A DNA stretch of 28,920 nt. It comes from Clostridiales bacterium (GTDB taxonomy: Bacteria > Bacillota > Clostridia > Oscillospirales > Acutalibacteraceae). The stretch covers positions 1 through 28,920 of the forward strand of contig JAHZIE010000015.1 in assembly GCA_019419895.1 (NCBI GenBank), written 5' to 3'. The translations under genes and the position numbers were made by a program. Of the stretch, positions 7,035-14,901 are shown piece after piece (positions within the stretch are counted from its first letter, which is position 1; every line of letters starts with the position of its first letter). Below the pieces are notes generated by a model. The model was not told where the DNA came from, did no database searches, and saw nothing but the letters and a program-made list of their open reading frames with translations.

Positions 7035-8231
7035 TTAAAGAGATTCAGGGCAAATATAATTAAGCATTCCCATTCTCTGCCCCTGCCGATAATATATGCG
7101 GGGCACCCTTTTTCCCACAAGACAGACTGTCTCGTAATTGATCGATCCGCCCAATTGTGACAGCTCGTCAACAGAGAGAAATTCCTCTCCGTCTCTGCCG
7201 AACACTGTAACCGTGTCCCCCTCACGAACATTGGGAATACCTGTAATATCCAGAAGGAGCTGATCCATGCATACCCTCCCAATCACCGGCGCCCTATGTC
7301 CCTGAACCAGCATCTCCGCCCTTCCCCCGTACTGCCTGGCATAGCCGTCGGCGTATCCAATAGGAACTGTGGCGATCCTCTTTCTAGAATCCGCATGATA
7401 GGTGCATCCATAACTTACCGCGGTTCCTGGACGTACCTCCTTCACCAGGGAAACGGTCGATTTTAGTTCCATGGCTGGATGCAAATCCATTTGCCCAGCC
7501 AGTTTTTGAGACGGCCAGAGGCCGTACAGGATAATTCCGGGCCGCACCATATCCAGACACATTTCGGAATAATCCATCACGCCTCCGCTGTTGCAACAGT
7601 GCCGCAGTTCAAAGAAAACCCCTCTTTTCTCCAACGCGCTGATACAGGAGGTAAAATGGCGGTACTGTTCCAGCGTATACTTCCTGCCCTCTTCTTTTTC
7701 ATCCGACACCGCAAAATGGGTGAAAATCCCCTTTGCCTTCAATCCGTCTACTTGGCACGCCCGGACTATCTCCTCAAGGCTGCCGGCGTCTTCCTCCTCG
7801 TTTTGGTACATAAATCCGATTCGGCTCATTCCCGTGTCTACCTTGATATGGATATCTATTTCAGCCTGATACGAGGCAGCCATCTTCCCAAGGGCCATGG
7901 CATATGAAAGGGAATAAACCGCCTGCGTAATCTGATACTTTGCCAGCAGATCGGCATTCTCCGGAGGGGTAAAGCCCAATATCAAAATCGGCTTTGTAAT
8001 TTGATGGTTTCTCAGCTGAATCGCTTCCTCTAAATTGGAAACCGCAAACCAGTCGCTGCCCAACTCCTGAAGCAGCGGGGCAACAAATTCCGCTCCATGC
8101 CCATAAGCATCCGCCTTAACTACACTCATAATTTTGCAGGAGGGCCTTACCGTCCGGCGAATCACCCCATAATTATGCGCAAGGGCGTCCAGATCGATCT
8201 CCGCCCAGGTTCTTCTTACAAAGGAACTCAT
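7035..8231 (-). CDS. alr: Alanine racemase
   Basis: This PLP enzyme interconverts L- and D-alanine to supply D-alanine for peptidoglycan. The 398-residue protein has the normal length. The N-terminal TIM barrel begins RRTWAEIDLDALAHNYGVIRR and holds the PLP lysine in SVVKADAYGHGA (Lys39). The phosphate-contact region and KVDTGMSRIGF follow. The C-terminal beta domain carries VSYGCTYHAD, whose tyrosine is the second catalytic base, and the VPIGYADGYAR and GRVCMDQLLLD motifs. The ATG at 8231 has an AGGAGA Shine-Dalgarno sequence. A 59-codon frame upstream ends on the alr start in an ATGA overlap. An intrinsic terminator follows at 6935-6972. Confidence 0.97.
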   Translation of the reverse strand: MSSFVRRTWAEIDLDALAHNYGVIRRTVRPSCKIMSVVKADAYGHGAEFVAPLLQELGSDWFAVSNLEEAIQLRNHQITKPILILGFTPPENADLLAKYQITQAVYSLSYAMALGKMAASYQAEIDIHIKVDTGMSRIGFMYQNEEEDAGSLEEIVRACQVDGLKAKGIFTHFAVSDEKEEGRKYTLEQYRHFTSCISALEKRGVFFELRHCCNSGGVMDYSEMCLDMVRPGIILYGLWPSQKLAGQMDLHPAMELKSTVSLVKEVRPGTAVSYGCTYHADSRKRIATVPIGYADGYARQYGGRAEMLVQGHRAPVIGRVCMDQLLLDITGIPNVREGDTVTVFGRDGEEFLSVDELSQLGGSINYETVCLVGKRVPRIYYRQGQRMGMLNYICPESL

Positions 8232-8407
8232 ACCAATCTCCTACTCTCCTGTTTCTTGCGGTTTTCCTTTCCACCGGATACGGCAATCACCCCCGGCATA
8301 TTCCAAAGGAAAGGCCGCCGCGCTGTCTTTGGCAGCAGATATACGTACTTGTTTATTTTAGATCGTTTCTCTCCCACGGTCAACCCAGATTCTGCCGTCT
8401 TATCCAT
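8228..8407 (-). CDS. Possible small upstream protein overlapping the alr start
   Basis: A 59-codon frame begins at ATG 8407 and stops with TGA at 8228-8230, overlapping the alr start codon (ATGA). This is the arrangement of translationally coupled genes. The product is basic, with segments such as KRSKINKYVYLLPK and SGGKENRKKQESRR, and matches no family I recognise. Its Shine-Dalgarno sequence is poor: AGGG sits only three bases from the ATG, and the better AGGAGG is about 20 nt away. A good promoter lies inside it at 8355-8383, so it could simply be leader sequence upstream of alr. Confidence 0.25.
   Translation of the reverse strand: MDKTAESGLTVGEKRSKINKYVYLLPKTARRPFLWNMPGVIAVSGGKENRKKQESRRLV
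8355..8383 (-). promoter_or_regulatory. SigA-type promoter of alr
   Basis: On the minus strand TTGACC (8378-8383), 17 nt, and TAAAAT (8355-8360), giving a leader of about 115 nt before the alr start. Confidence 0.65.
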
Positions 8408-8630
8408 TTTCCCTGAATTCTTCTGCCCCTCCTGTACGAATGATTTCTTTCCTTAAAAAATTTTTCTGTTATTTTTGCCCCTTTTCCTTACAGCGGTAAT
8501 ATGTTAAAATAAGTTATATCTTGTCATAACAGAGCAGAGGCAGAAAATGTCTGTGGCAGCTGTGAATGAGTGTGCAAGTGTCCCAAAGGCCGCAAACGGT
8601 CAAAGGAAATGGAAAGGAATGGTTTTGTTC

Positions 8631-11600
8631 ATGTCTAATGTAATCCGCGTCTTTGTTGAAAAGCGCCCTGGATTCGATATTGAGGCGCAGCATATCCTGG
8701 CGGATCTGCGCGATAATCTGGGACTGACAGCAATCACCGGCCTGCGATTTGCTAACCGGTACGATATCTCCGGACTGACAGCAGAAGAGTTTGAACAGGC
8801 AAAAACAACGATTTTCTCCGAACCGAACGCCGACATCGTTTATGAGGAAACGTATCCCTTGCCGGCTGAATACCGCGTTTTTGCCATGGAATATCTGCCG
8901 GGCCAGTATGATCAAAGGGCTGATTCCGCAGCGCAGTGCGTTCAGCTTCTTACCCAGGGGGAGCGGCCCGAGGTTTTAACTGCCCGCGTAATCGGCATCA
9001 AAGGCGATATTTCTGATGCTGAATTTTTAAAAATTCAACATTATCTGGTCAACCCTGTAGAATCCCGCATCGCCTCTCTGAAAAAGCCGGAAAGCCTGGA
9101 AATGAAGGCTGAAATTCCCAAAGACATTGAAATTATCAAAGGCTTTACTTCCTGGAACCAGGAAGAGCTTGCCGCCTATTACCGTTCCATGGGATTCGCT
9201 ATGACCCTGGATGATCTCGCTTTCTGTCAGGAGTATTTTGCCAAGACGGAGGGCCGCGATCCCTTTGTCACAGAGCTGCGGGTTATCGATACTTATTGGT
9301 CTGATCACTGCCGCCATACTACCTTTCTTACCCGGCTGGAAGAAATTGAAATTGAAAAAGGCGCCTTGTCCTCCGCCATTGAACAGGCATTGTCCGCTTA
9401 TTACGCGGCCCGCGGCGAGGTCTATGGAGAAACAGACCGTCCTGTCTCCCTGATGGACATGGCAGTCATGGGAATGAAGCTTCTCCGCAAGAGGGGGATG
9501 ATCCCAGATCTGGATGTCAGCGAGGAAATCAACGCCTGTTCCATCGAAGTCCCGGTGGAAATTGACGGGCAGGTGCAGACCTGGCTGGTACAGTTTAAAA
9601 ACGAAACCCACAACCATCCCACTGAAATTGAGCCCTTCGGCGGCGCCGCCACCTGTCTGGGCGGGGCAATACGCGATCCTCTGTCCGGCCGTTCTTATGT
9701 TTATCAGGCAATGCGCGTCACTGGCTCCGGTGATCCCCGTATTCCTTTTGAAGATACCCTTCCCGGCAAGCTTCCTTCCCGTAAAATCACCACCGGCGCC
9801 GCCAGCGGCTACAGCTCTTATGGAAACCAGATTGGACTTGCCACCGGTCAGGTAACTGAGCTGTATGATCCCGGCTATGTTGCCAAACGATTGGAAATCG
9901 GCGCTGTTATCGGCGCTTCCCCCAAGGAAAATGTGGTCCGCTCTGTCCCTCAAGAGGGGGATGTTATCGTCCTGCTGGGCGGGCGCACCGGACGTGACGG
10001 CTGCGGCGGCGCCACCGGCTCCTCCAAGGCTCACACAGAAGAGTCCATCTCTACCTGCGGGGCGGAAGTACAAAAAGGAAATCCTCCCACGGAACGAAAA
10101 ATCCAGCGTCTGTTCCGCAATCCCCGCATTTCCCGCCTGATTAAGCGCTGCAACGACTTTGGCGCCGGCGGCGTCTGTGTCGCCATCGGAGAGCTGGCTG
10201 ACGGGCTGACTATTCATCTGGACAGTGTCCCCAAAAAATATGAAGGGCTGGACGGAACTGAACTGGCCATTTCAGAATCCCAGGAGCGCATGGCCGTTGT
10301 CCTTGCTCCAAAGGATGTTGATGCCTTTACCGCGGCCGCAGAGGAGGAAAATCTGGAAGCTACAGTTGTGGCGCATGTCACCAGCAGCCCGCGCCTTTGC
10401 ATGCGGTGGCGCGGCAATACCATTGTGGATTTGAGCCGTGAGTTTCTGAATACCAACGGTGTCACACAGCACGCTAAGGCATACATTTCCAGCCCGGCGG
10501 CTGATAAAAATTACCGCACCTCTGTTCCCGCCATGCTGGAATCCCTTCCCATCGGGGAAGCCTTTGAAAAAAACCTGGGCCGTCTGGAGGTTTGTTCCCA
10601 AAAAGGGCTGTCCGAGCGTTTTGACGCGAGTATTGGAGCGTCGACTGTACTGATGCCTTTTGCAGGAAAGTACCAGTATACACCCGAGGAAGCGATGGTT
10701 GCAAAAATTCCTCTGGAACATGGAAGCACAGATACCGCTACCGCTATGAGCTTTGGATATATTCCGGGCATCAGTAAATGGAGCCCCTTCCATGGAGCGG
10801 CTTATGCCGTTGTCGAGTCACTGGCCCGTCTGCTGGCTGTCGGCTGCGACACTTCCCACGCCCGGTTGACCTTCCAGGAATACTTTGAGCGTCTCCATGA
10901 CAATCCCAAACGCTGGGGAAAACCGGCGGCTGCCCTGCTTGGGGCTTTTCTTGCCCAGGAAAAAATGGGCGTGCCCTCCATTGGTGGAAAGGACAGCATG
11001 TCCGGTTCCTTTGAGGATCTGGATGTCCCCCCCACCCTTGTCAGCTTTGCCGTCGCAATGACAACAGCATCCTCCACCCTGTCCGCTGCCTTCATCAAGG
11101 CAGGAGAAAAGGCCTTCCTCCTGCCTCTTCCCGTGGATTCCGAAAGCCAGCTGCCCGATTGGGAAAAAGTCCGCAAGCTGTACGCACATATCTTTACTCT
11201 GATGCGGGAGGGTAAAATTTCCACCGCTTCCTCTGTTCACGAGGGTGGCGCCGCCGCTTCAGTGGCAAAAATGAGCTTCGGAAATCAAATCGGATTCTCC
11301 TTTGAGAGGAATTTGTCCCGCCAGCTGCTGTTTGCCCCCCTGTGCGGCTCTCTGATTGTCACCGCGGAAAGCTCTTCCTTGTTTGAGGGCTTTGAGGTGT
11401 GCTATTTGGGCCAGACAATAGAAAAACCAAGCATCTTCCTGGAAGGGGATGAGCTGCCTCTGAGCCGTCTCATTCAAACCTGGACGGGGACGCTGGAGTC
11501 CATTTTCCCCATCCATGCCCAGGCAGACACAGAAATGGAAGAAATTCCCCTCTATTTACAGAGAAATGGAGCTTCGCCCTCCATACACGCGGCCAAGCCC

Positions 11601-12392
11601 AGGGTTTTTATTCCCGTATTTCCCGGTACCAACTGCGAAATCGATACTGCCCGCGCTTTTGAACAGGCAGGCGCTCAACCGGAAATTCTGGTTGTCCGCA
11701 ATCTGACGGCTGCCGGAATTGAGGAAACCATTGAGCGCATGGCAGCCTCTATCCGTAAATCCCAAATTGTCATGCTCCCTGGCGGGTTCTCAGGCGGCGA
11801 TGAACCGGATGGTTCCGGCAAATTTATCGCTACCACCTTCCGCAACCCGAGAATTGCGGAAGCTGTCACAGAGCTATTGGAACAACGTGATGGCCTGATG
11901 CTGGGAATCTGCAATGGTTTTCAGGCTTTGATCAAGCTTGGTTTGGTTCCTTACGGAAAAATCACAGCTCTGTCTTCCTCTGATCCAACTCTGACCTTTA
12001 ATACCCTTGGCCGCCATGTTTCCCGCATGGCCTATACCAGAATGACCTCTGTGAAATCCCCATGGCTTTCCATGGTAAACGCCGGCGACATCTTTTCCGT
12101 TCCGGTCTCTCACGGTGAGGGCCGTTTTGTTGCCGATGAGCCGACACTTCGCCGCCTGATCGAAAATGGTCAAATTGCCACGCAGTACTGCACCCCCTGC
12201 GGCAAGCCTTCTATGGATATCGAATGGAATCCCAATGGTTCTGTCTGCGCGATCGAGGGAATCACCAGCCCGGATGGCCGTGTTTTTGGAAAAATGGGGC
12301 ATTCCGAACGTAAGGGCGACAATCTTTACAAAAATGTCCCCGGTGCAAAGGATCAGCTGATCTTCAACAGCGGCGTTGCTTATTTCAAATAA
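8631..12392 (+). CDS. purL: Phosphoribosylformylglycinamidine (FGAM) synthase, single-chain with glutaminase domain
   Basis: This enzyme makes FGAM from FGAR, glutamine and ATP in step four of purine synthesis. The frame is open from 8547, but the family start is the MSNVIRVFVEKRPGFDIEA segment at ATG 8631, giving 1253 residues. ATG 8619, four codons upstream, is also possible. Domains in order: N-terminal PurS-like region, linker, and two AIRS-type synthetase lobes, including DTYWSDHCRHTTF, NETHNHPTEIEPFGGAATC (metal/ATP site) and SIGGKDSMSG. A class I glutamine amidotransferase follows from about residue 990, with PGTNCEID, LPGGFSGGDEP and GICNGFQ (catalytic Cys1094). The length and internal motifs fit the long Clostridia-type form in which no separate purS or purQ is needed. 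No other pur gene is adjacent; a strong terminator follows, so it looks monocistronic. Confidence 0.95.
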   Translation: MSNVIRVFVEKRPGFDIEAQHILADLRDNLGLTAITGLRFANRYDISGLTAEEFEQAKTTIFSEPNADIVYEETYPLPAEYRVFAMEYLPGQYDQRADSAAQCVQLLTQGERPEVLTARVIGIKGDISDAEFLKIQHYLVNPVESRIASLKKPESLEMKAEIPKDIEIIKGFTSWNQEELAAYYRSMGFAMTLDDLAFCQEYFAKTEGRDPFVTELRVIDTYWSDHCRHTTFLTRLEEIEIEKGALSSAIEQALSAYYAARGEVYGETDRPVSLMDMAVMGMKLLRKRGMIPDLDVSEEINACSIEVPVEIDGQVQTWLVQFKNETHNHPTEIEPFGGAATCLGGAIRDPLSGRSYVYQAMRVTGSGDPRIPFEDTLPGKLPSRKITTGAASGYSSYGNQIGLATGQVTELYDPGYVAKRLEIGAVIGASPKENVVRSVPQEGDVIVLLGGRTGRDGCGGATGSSKAHTEESISTCGAEVQKGNPPTERKIQRLFRNPRISRLIKRCNDFGAGGVCVAIGELADGLTIHLDSVPKKYEGLDGTELAISESQERMAVVLAPKDVDAFTAAAEEENLEATVVAHVTSSPRLCMRWRGNTIVDLSREFLNTNGVTQHAKAYISSPAADKNYRTSVPAMLESLPIGEAFEKNLGRLEVCSQKGLSERFDASIGASTVLMPFAGKYQYTPEEAMVAKIPLEHGSTDTATAMSFGYIPGISKWSPFHGAAYAVVESLARLLAVGCDTSHARLTFQEYFERLHDNPKRWGKPAAALLGAFLAQEKMGVPSIGGKDSMSGSFEDLDVPPTLVSFAVAMTTASSTLSAAFIKAGEKAFLLPLPVDSESQLPDWEKVRKLYAHIFTLMREGKISTASSVHEGGAAASVAKMSFGNQIGFSFERNLSRQLLFAPLCGSLIVTAESSSLFEGFEVCYLGQTIEKPSIFLEGDELPLSRLIQTWTGTLESIFPIHAQADTEMEEIPLYLQRNGASPSIHAAKPRVFIPVFPGTNCEIDTARAFEQAGAQPEILVVRNLTAAGIEETIERMAASIRKSQIVMLPGGFSGGDEPDGSGKFIATTFRNPRIAEAVTELLEQRDGLMLGICNGFQALIKLGLVPYGKITALSSSDPTLTFNTLGRHVSRMAYTRMTSVKSPWLSMVNAGDIFSVPVSHGEGRFVADEPTLRRLIENGQIATQYCTPCGKPSMDIEWNPNGSVCAIEGITSPDGRVFGKMGHSERKGDNLYKNVPGAKDQLIFNSGVAYFK

Positions 12393-12434
12393 CAGTATTT
12401 TCTGTTTGTGAAGTTTCTCAGGCCGTAATATTGG

Positions 12435-12469
12435 AAACCCCAAGCAGAAATTCTGCTTGGGGTTTTTTT
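12435..12469 (+). terminator. Intrinsic terminator of purL
   Basis: A 15-bp perfect stem around the single-base centre of AGCAGAA-A-TTCTGCT ends in seven T residues. It starts about 40 nt after the purL stop codon. Confidence 0.92.
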
Positions 12470-12498
12470 AATATTCCAGGCGTGAAAGGATAAAAACC

Positions 12499-12545
12499 AT
12501 AAATAAAAATGAGGGAAACTTCAGTATTCCCTCATTTTTATTTAT
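12499..12545 (-). terminator. Terminator behind the small membrane protein gene
   Basis: A perfect 19-bp stem (12499-12517 with 12527-12545) with a 9-nt loop. AT-rich outer arms supply the T tract in both directions, so it separates the convergent purL and minus-strand transcripts. Confidence 0.8.
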
Positions 12546-12579
12546 CACAAAACACTGCGTTTTTCACCTAGTCATTCGG

Positions 12580-12975
12580 TTATTGATTATCCTGCTTCTC
12601 CCGCCATTCCACAAACTCACGGGCAGCGTCCTCATCAATAATTTGATTCTGAATCGGAGGCCAAGCCTTCTGCGCCTTTTTTTCATCAATTTTGGGAGAA
12701 ACCGCCTGCTCCTCCTCCATTCTTTTTTGGAAGGCAACACGGTTCTTTTTTTCCTGGGCATCTTTGATCTTCAAATGCATTTTATAAGTCCAGAACATCG
12801 CCAGACCACACATAATAAGCCCGAAAAACCAGCCTGCAATGGTAGTGACCAAAATGCAGAATACACCGTAAAGGAGAGCAAGCTTTTTCACCTTAATAAT
12901 CAAAGAATATACGACGGGAGGTATGGCAAAAACCACCCCAATGGCGGCATTAATTAAGTAGTATTCCAGCGGCAT
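12580..12975 (-). CDS. Small membrane protein of unknown function
   Basis: A 131-residue product with two or three hydrophobic segments in its first half (about residues 6-27 and 32-64), including YYLINAAIGVVFAIPPVVYSL. A charged, soluble C-terminal half follows, with KIKDAQEKKNRVAFQKRMEEEQ predicted to be helical and possibly coiled-coil. I do not recognise a family. The start is taken at ATG 12975, because AAAGGAAG sits 7 nt before it; a TTG two codons earlier lacks spacing. A promoter and a leader hairpin lie upstream, and its own terminator follows, so it is a single-gene unit. Confidence 0.75.
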   Translation of the reverse strand: MPLEYYLINAAIGVVFAIPPVVYSLIIKVKKLALLYGVFCILVTTIAGWFFGLIMCGLAMFWTYKMHLKIKDAQEKKNRVAFQKRMEEEQAVSPKIDEKKAQKAWPPIQNQIIDEDAAREFVEWREKQDNQ

Positions 12976-13006
12976 GAACAAACTTCCTTTCAGTACTCAT
13001 AAACCA

Positions 13007-13022
13007 GCAGAGAATCCTCTGC
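13007..13022. repeat. Leader dyad upstream of the small membrane protein gene
   Basis: GCAGAG-AATC-CTCTGC, a perfect 6-4-6 inverted repeat between the promoter and the start codon. It could be an operator or a leader hairpin. Confidence 0.4.
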
Positions 13023-13035
13023 CCTATTGATATTT

Positions 13036-13064
13036 ATGATACATGAAAAAACAGCTGGTTGCAA
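13036..13064 (-). promoter_or_regulatory. Promoter of the small membrane protein gene
   Basis: On the minus strand TTGCAA (13059-13064), 17 nt and TATCAT (13036-13041). Confidence 0.5.
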
Positions 13065-13073
13065 CATGGCACG

Positions 13074-13115
13074 AAAAAAATTTACAAATTTCCATATATT
13101 CATATGGGAATTTGT
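13074..13115 (-). terminator. Terminator of the sigma-like two-gene module
   Basis: A 14-bp stem (13084-13097 with 13102-13115, one G-T pair) is followed on the minus strand by AAATTTTTTT. It begins eight bases beyond the stop codon of the sigma-like gene. Confidence 0.85.
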
Positions 13116-13122
13116 ACGTTTA

Positions 13123-13422
13123 TCACTGCCTAAAATTTACAAAACGCAGGGACCGCTGGAGGCGGATTCTTGCCTTTTTTAAATGCCTGGAAACCGTCGC
13201 GGTATTAATCTCCATCATCCGGGCGATTTCCTTCATGGTTTTTCCCTGCAAATAATATAGGGAAACACACTCCTTTTGTCTTGATGTCAGATCCTCCTTC
13301 ATCGCCTGACGCACGGCCTCTATAATAAATTCCCTCTGCTTACTGTTATCATCTCCCATTCCCCGCCGGGATGCAAAAAACAGGCTTTCTGTAAAATCAT
13401 CCAGGTGAAGAATCTGCCTCAT
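13123..13422 (-). CDS. Sigma-70 region 4-like helix-turn-helix protein
   Basis: A 99-residue protein. The second half reads LTSRQKECVSLYYLQGKTMKEIARMM followed by NTATVSRHLKKARIRLQ (about residues 45-90). This is a canonical sigma region 4 / LuxR-like helix-turn-helix in which KEIARMMEINTATVSRHLKKA is the DNA-reading unit. Region 2 of a true sigma factor is absent, so it is more likely a small transcriptional regulator than a complete sigma factor. Such proteins are frequent in prophages and mobile elements of Bacillota. Its ATG overlaps the stop codon of the preceding gene (ATGA), so the two are coupled. A LexA-like box sits over the shared promoter region. Confidence 0.8.
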   Translation of the reverse strand: MRQILHLDDFTESLFFASRRGMGDDNSKQREFIIEAVRQAMKEDLTSRQKECVSLYYLQGKTMKEIARMMEINTATVSRHLKKARIRLQRSLRFVNFRQ

Positions 13423-13688
13423 TGCAGCTGCCTCCTTTTCGCGTATCTGAGCAAATATCCCCCTGTATGAGACATCTCCAAATAAATTGTGTATATCATC
13501 TGGATCCTTTTCTCCAAATCCGCCTCATTTTCTTGTTCCCCCTTTGATTTTTGTTTTTTCAGACGGAATAAGTATTTCTTAACTTTATCAGCCTCCAAAA
13601 GATATTCCTGCGCCCAGGCTAAAGCCTTCATGTCCAAATTGTTTATATTCACATTGTCCATATCCGTATTTCCAGCCGACACACTCAT
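13419..13688 (-). CDS. Small helical protein paired with the sigma-like regulator
   Basis: An 89-residue, charged, mostly helical product. MKALAWAQEYLLEADKVKKYLFRLKKQK (from about residue 20) and EADLEKRIQMIYTIYLEMSHTGGYL look like two amphipathic helices. The pattern resembles small phage-associated proteins of the DUF1492 kind that sit beside sigma-like regulators, but this similarity is by eye only. The ATG at 13688 has GGGAGGA upstream. Its stop overlaps the next start, so it may form a complex with the sigma-like protein or adjust its activity. Confidence 0.65.
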   Translation of the reverse strand: MSVSAGNTDMDNVNINNLDMKALAWAQEYLLEADKVKKYLFRLKKQKSKGEQENEADLEKRIQMIYTIYLEMSHTGGYLLRYAKRRQLQ

Positions 13689-13716
13689 AGGATTCCTCCC
13701 TTTATGAAGTCATCAT

Positions 13717-13730
13717 AGAACAATCGTTCT
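13717..13730. promoter_or_regulatory. LexA-like (SOS) box
   Basis: AGAAC-AATC-GTTCT is a perfect 5-4-5 dyad holding the GAAC-N4-GTTC core of Gram-positive LexA sites. It lies between the -10 box and the first start codon of the sigma-like module, where a repressor would block transcription. LexA binding is inferred. Confidence 0.5.
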
Positions 13731-13745
13731 GAATCTTTGATTTTT

Positions 13746-13774
13746 AGTATAGCATAATACGATTTAATTTTCAA
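13746..13774 (-). promoter_or_regulatory. Promoter of the sigma-like module
   Basis: On the minus strand TTGAAA (13769-13774), 17 nt and TATACT (13746-13751). Confidence 0.75.
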
Positions 13775-13890
13775 GAATATTCTTTCCTTTTACAAGAACA
13801 ATATTTCTTCTTTTTTATCCTTATACTCTCTCTTGACAAAGCTTACAATCTATTGTAAAATATATAAGCTATTTTAATTTATTCTGATTT

Positions 13891-13965
13891 GCCCCCGTAG
13901 TTAAATGGATATAACAAACCCCTCCTAAGGGTTAGTTATCAGTTCGATTCTGGTCGGGGGCGCCA
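13891..13965 (+). tRNA. tRNA-Arg (anticodon CCT)
   Basis: The acceptor stem GCCCCCG (13891-13897) pairs with CGGGGGC (13955-13961). The D arm is followed by the anticodon stem AACCC/GGGTT with loop CTCCTAA, giving anticodon CCT, which reads AGG. A T arm of the GTTCGATTC type and discriminator G at 13962 are present. CCA is encoded at 13963-13965. The terminator palindrome begins on the last A of CCA. Confidence 0.95.
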
Positions 13966-14000
13966 GCTCGTCATAAGCGGTATACCGCTTATGACGAGCT
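13965..14000 (+). terminator. Perfect 36-nt palindrome terminating tRNA-Arg
   Basis: Eighteen bases and their exact complement with no spacer, centred on GGTATACC, followed by TTTCATTTTAT. It should form a strong hairpin that ends the tRNA transcript. Confidence 0.75.
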
Positions 14001-14404
14001 TTCATTTTATCCTAAAAACGCCGCTTTTTTTAACTACCTTCTCCTATTCTTTAACTGTCTCGCTCTTTTCATGGTGATTTGCCGCCGTCGCCAATTTTTA
14101 AGGCATCCTAAAGAGCATCGTTTTCAACCTTCTCTTTTGAAGGTGATACAATTCATTAATTTGGGAAAACATTTTATTTTTTGAAGGCAAATCTTCTCCG
14201 GTTCTTCCTAGGCATGATGAAAAAGATAAAATAAAAAAGGAGGAAGTGGAATGCTGCATTTCGGATTGTCCCCATTCTAAGTAAAAAAATGGAATATAAG
14301 TGTATTATTTCTGTTTCTCTTGGAGCTTAATGCGGGATACCGATACAGGGCCAGGTTTTACCTTCAAAAGCTGGAGCATTTATTAGTAATCTTAATATAT
14401 AACA
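14001..14404. other. Gene-poor region between tRNA-Arg and the lipoprotein gene
   Basis: No normal-sized gene is seen. The AT-rich stretch contains a small hairpin (14127-14132 with 14139-14144) and the micro-ORF described at 14251. Two further tiny frames follow, at 14289-14330 and 14330-14386, the second joined to the first by a TAATG overlap. A strong terminator closes the region. Confidence 0.45.
14251..14280 (+). CDS. Possible 9-residue micro-ORF with strong ribosome binding site
   Basis: ATG at 14251 follows AAAAAAGGAGG at ideal spacing and encodes MLHFGLSPF before TAA. The Shine-Dalgarno match is among the best in the window, which is unusual for noncoding sequence. It could be a leader peptide, a small secreted or signalling peptide, or chance in an A/G-rich tract. 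No convincing promoter was found directly upstream. Confidence 0.3.
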   Translation: MLHFGLSPF

Positions 14405-14438
14405 AAAAGCGGGACGCATGTTTATGCGTCCCGCTTTT
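14405..14438. terminator. Bidirectional terminator between the micro-ORF region and the lipoprotein gene
   Basis: A perfect 15-bp stem (14405-14419 with 14424-14438) and a GTTT loop. TTTT follows on the plus strand and TTTTT on the minus strand. Confidence 0.88.
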
Positions 14439-14456
14439 CTTATTTCTGTTGTTCAA

Positions 14457-14861
14457 TTATTTGGCTTTAAATTCCTGAGAATGAATTTCATTTCCGTCGC
14501 TGTCCACATACTGAACGACAACAATGGGATCGCTCACATTAGTCGCCTCTTTCAAGGTAGAAGCCACCTCTTCAAAGACGCTGGACTGGGCGGTCAAAGC
14601 CTTTTCCAGTTCTTCCGCCAAGCCGTCAACCACATAAGCGCTGTCGATAGTATAAACATAAATGAGCTTGTCGCCTTCACCCTTTACTTCAATGTCCATG
14701 CCGCTGTCTTTCAAATCTTCCTTCAGCTCGGTAATCTGAGACTGAACCTCGGAGGATTTCACGTAATCCTCAATGGTTTTAGAATTGCTGCAAGCCGCGA
14801 AAGAAACCGCCATGAGAGCCGCCAAGACACATACAACCAGTTTGCCAATCAACTTTTTCAT
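14457..14861 (-). CDS. DUF4854-like lipoprotein
   Basis: A 134-residue exported lipoprotein of unknown function. The start is taken at ATG 14861 (MKKLIGKLVV), because AAGGAG lies 7 nt before it and a typical signal peptide follows at once; the longer open frame would bury this signal. The hydrophobic stretch VVCVLAALMAVSF leads to the lipobox AAC, with lipidated Cys near residue 24. The mature part has TIEDYVKSSEVQSQITELKE and GMDIEVKGEGDKLIYVYT, which match my memory of DUF4854 proteins common in Lachnospiraceae. A consensus promoter lies 41 nt upstream and a terminator follows, so it is a single-gene unit. Confidence 0.75.
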   Translation of the reverse strand: MKKLIGKLVVCVLAALMAVSFAACSNSKTIEDYVKSSEVQSQITELKEDLKDSGMDIEVKGEGDKLIYVYTIDSAYVVDGLAEELEKALTAQSSVFEEVASTLKEATNVSDPIVVVQYVDSDGNEIHSQEFKAK

Positions 14862-14901
14862 AGAACTACTCCTTACATTTTTTATTGAGAAGCTAGGGAT
14901 A

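Noticed and set aside
8232..8546. Purine riboswitch upstream of purL
   Set aside because: The conserved purine aptamer junction and loop sequences were not found; only AT-rich promoter-like sequence is present near 8500.
9027..10217. 396-codon minus-strand frame inside purL
   Set aside because: It is an antisense shadow of a highly conserved FGAM synthase gene; its product has low-complexity Gly/Ala-rich sequence and no recognisable motif or ribosome binding site.
14071..14184. 37-codon plus-strand frame after tRNA-Arg
   Set aside because: It lacks a Shine-Dalgarno sequence and the product has no protein-like features beyond chance.
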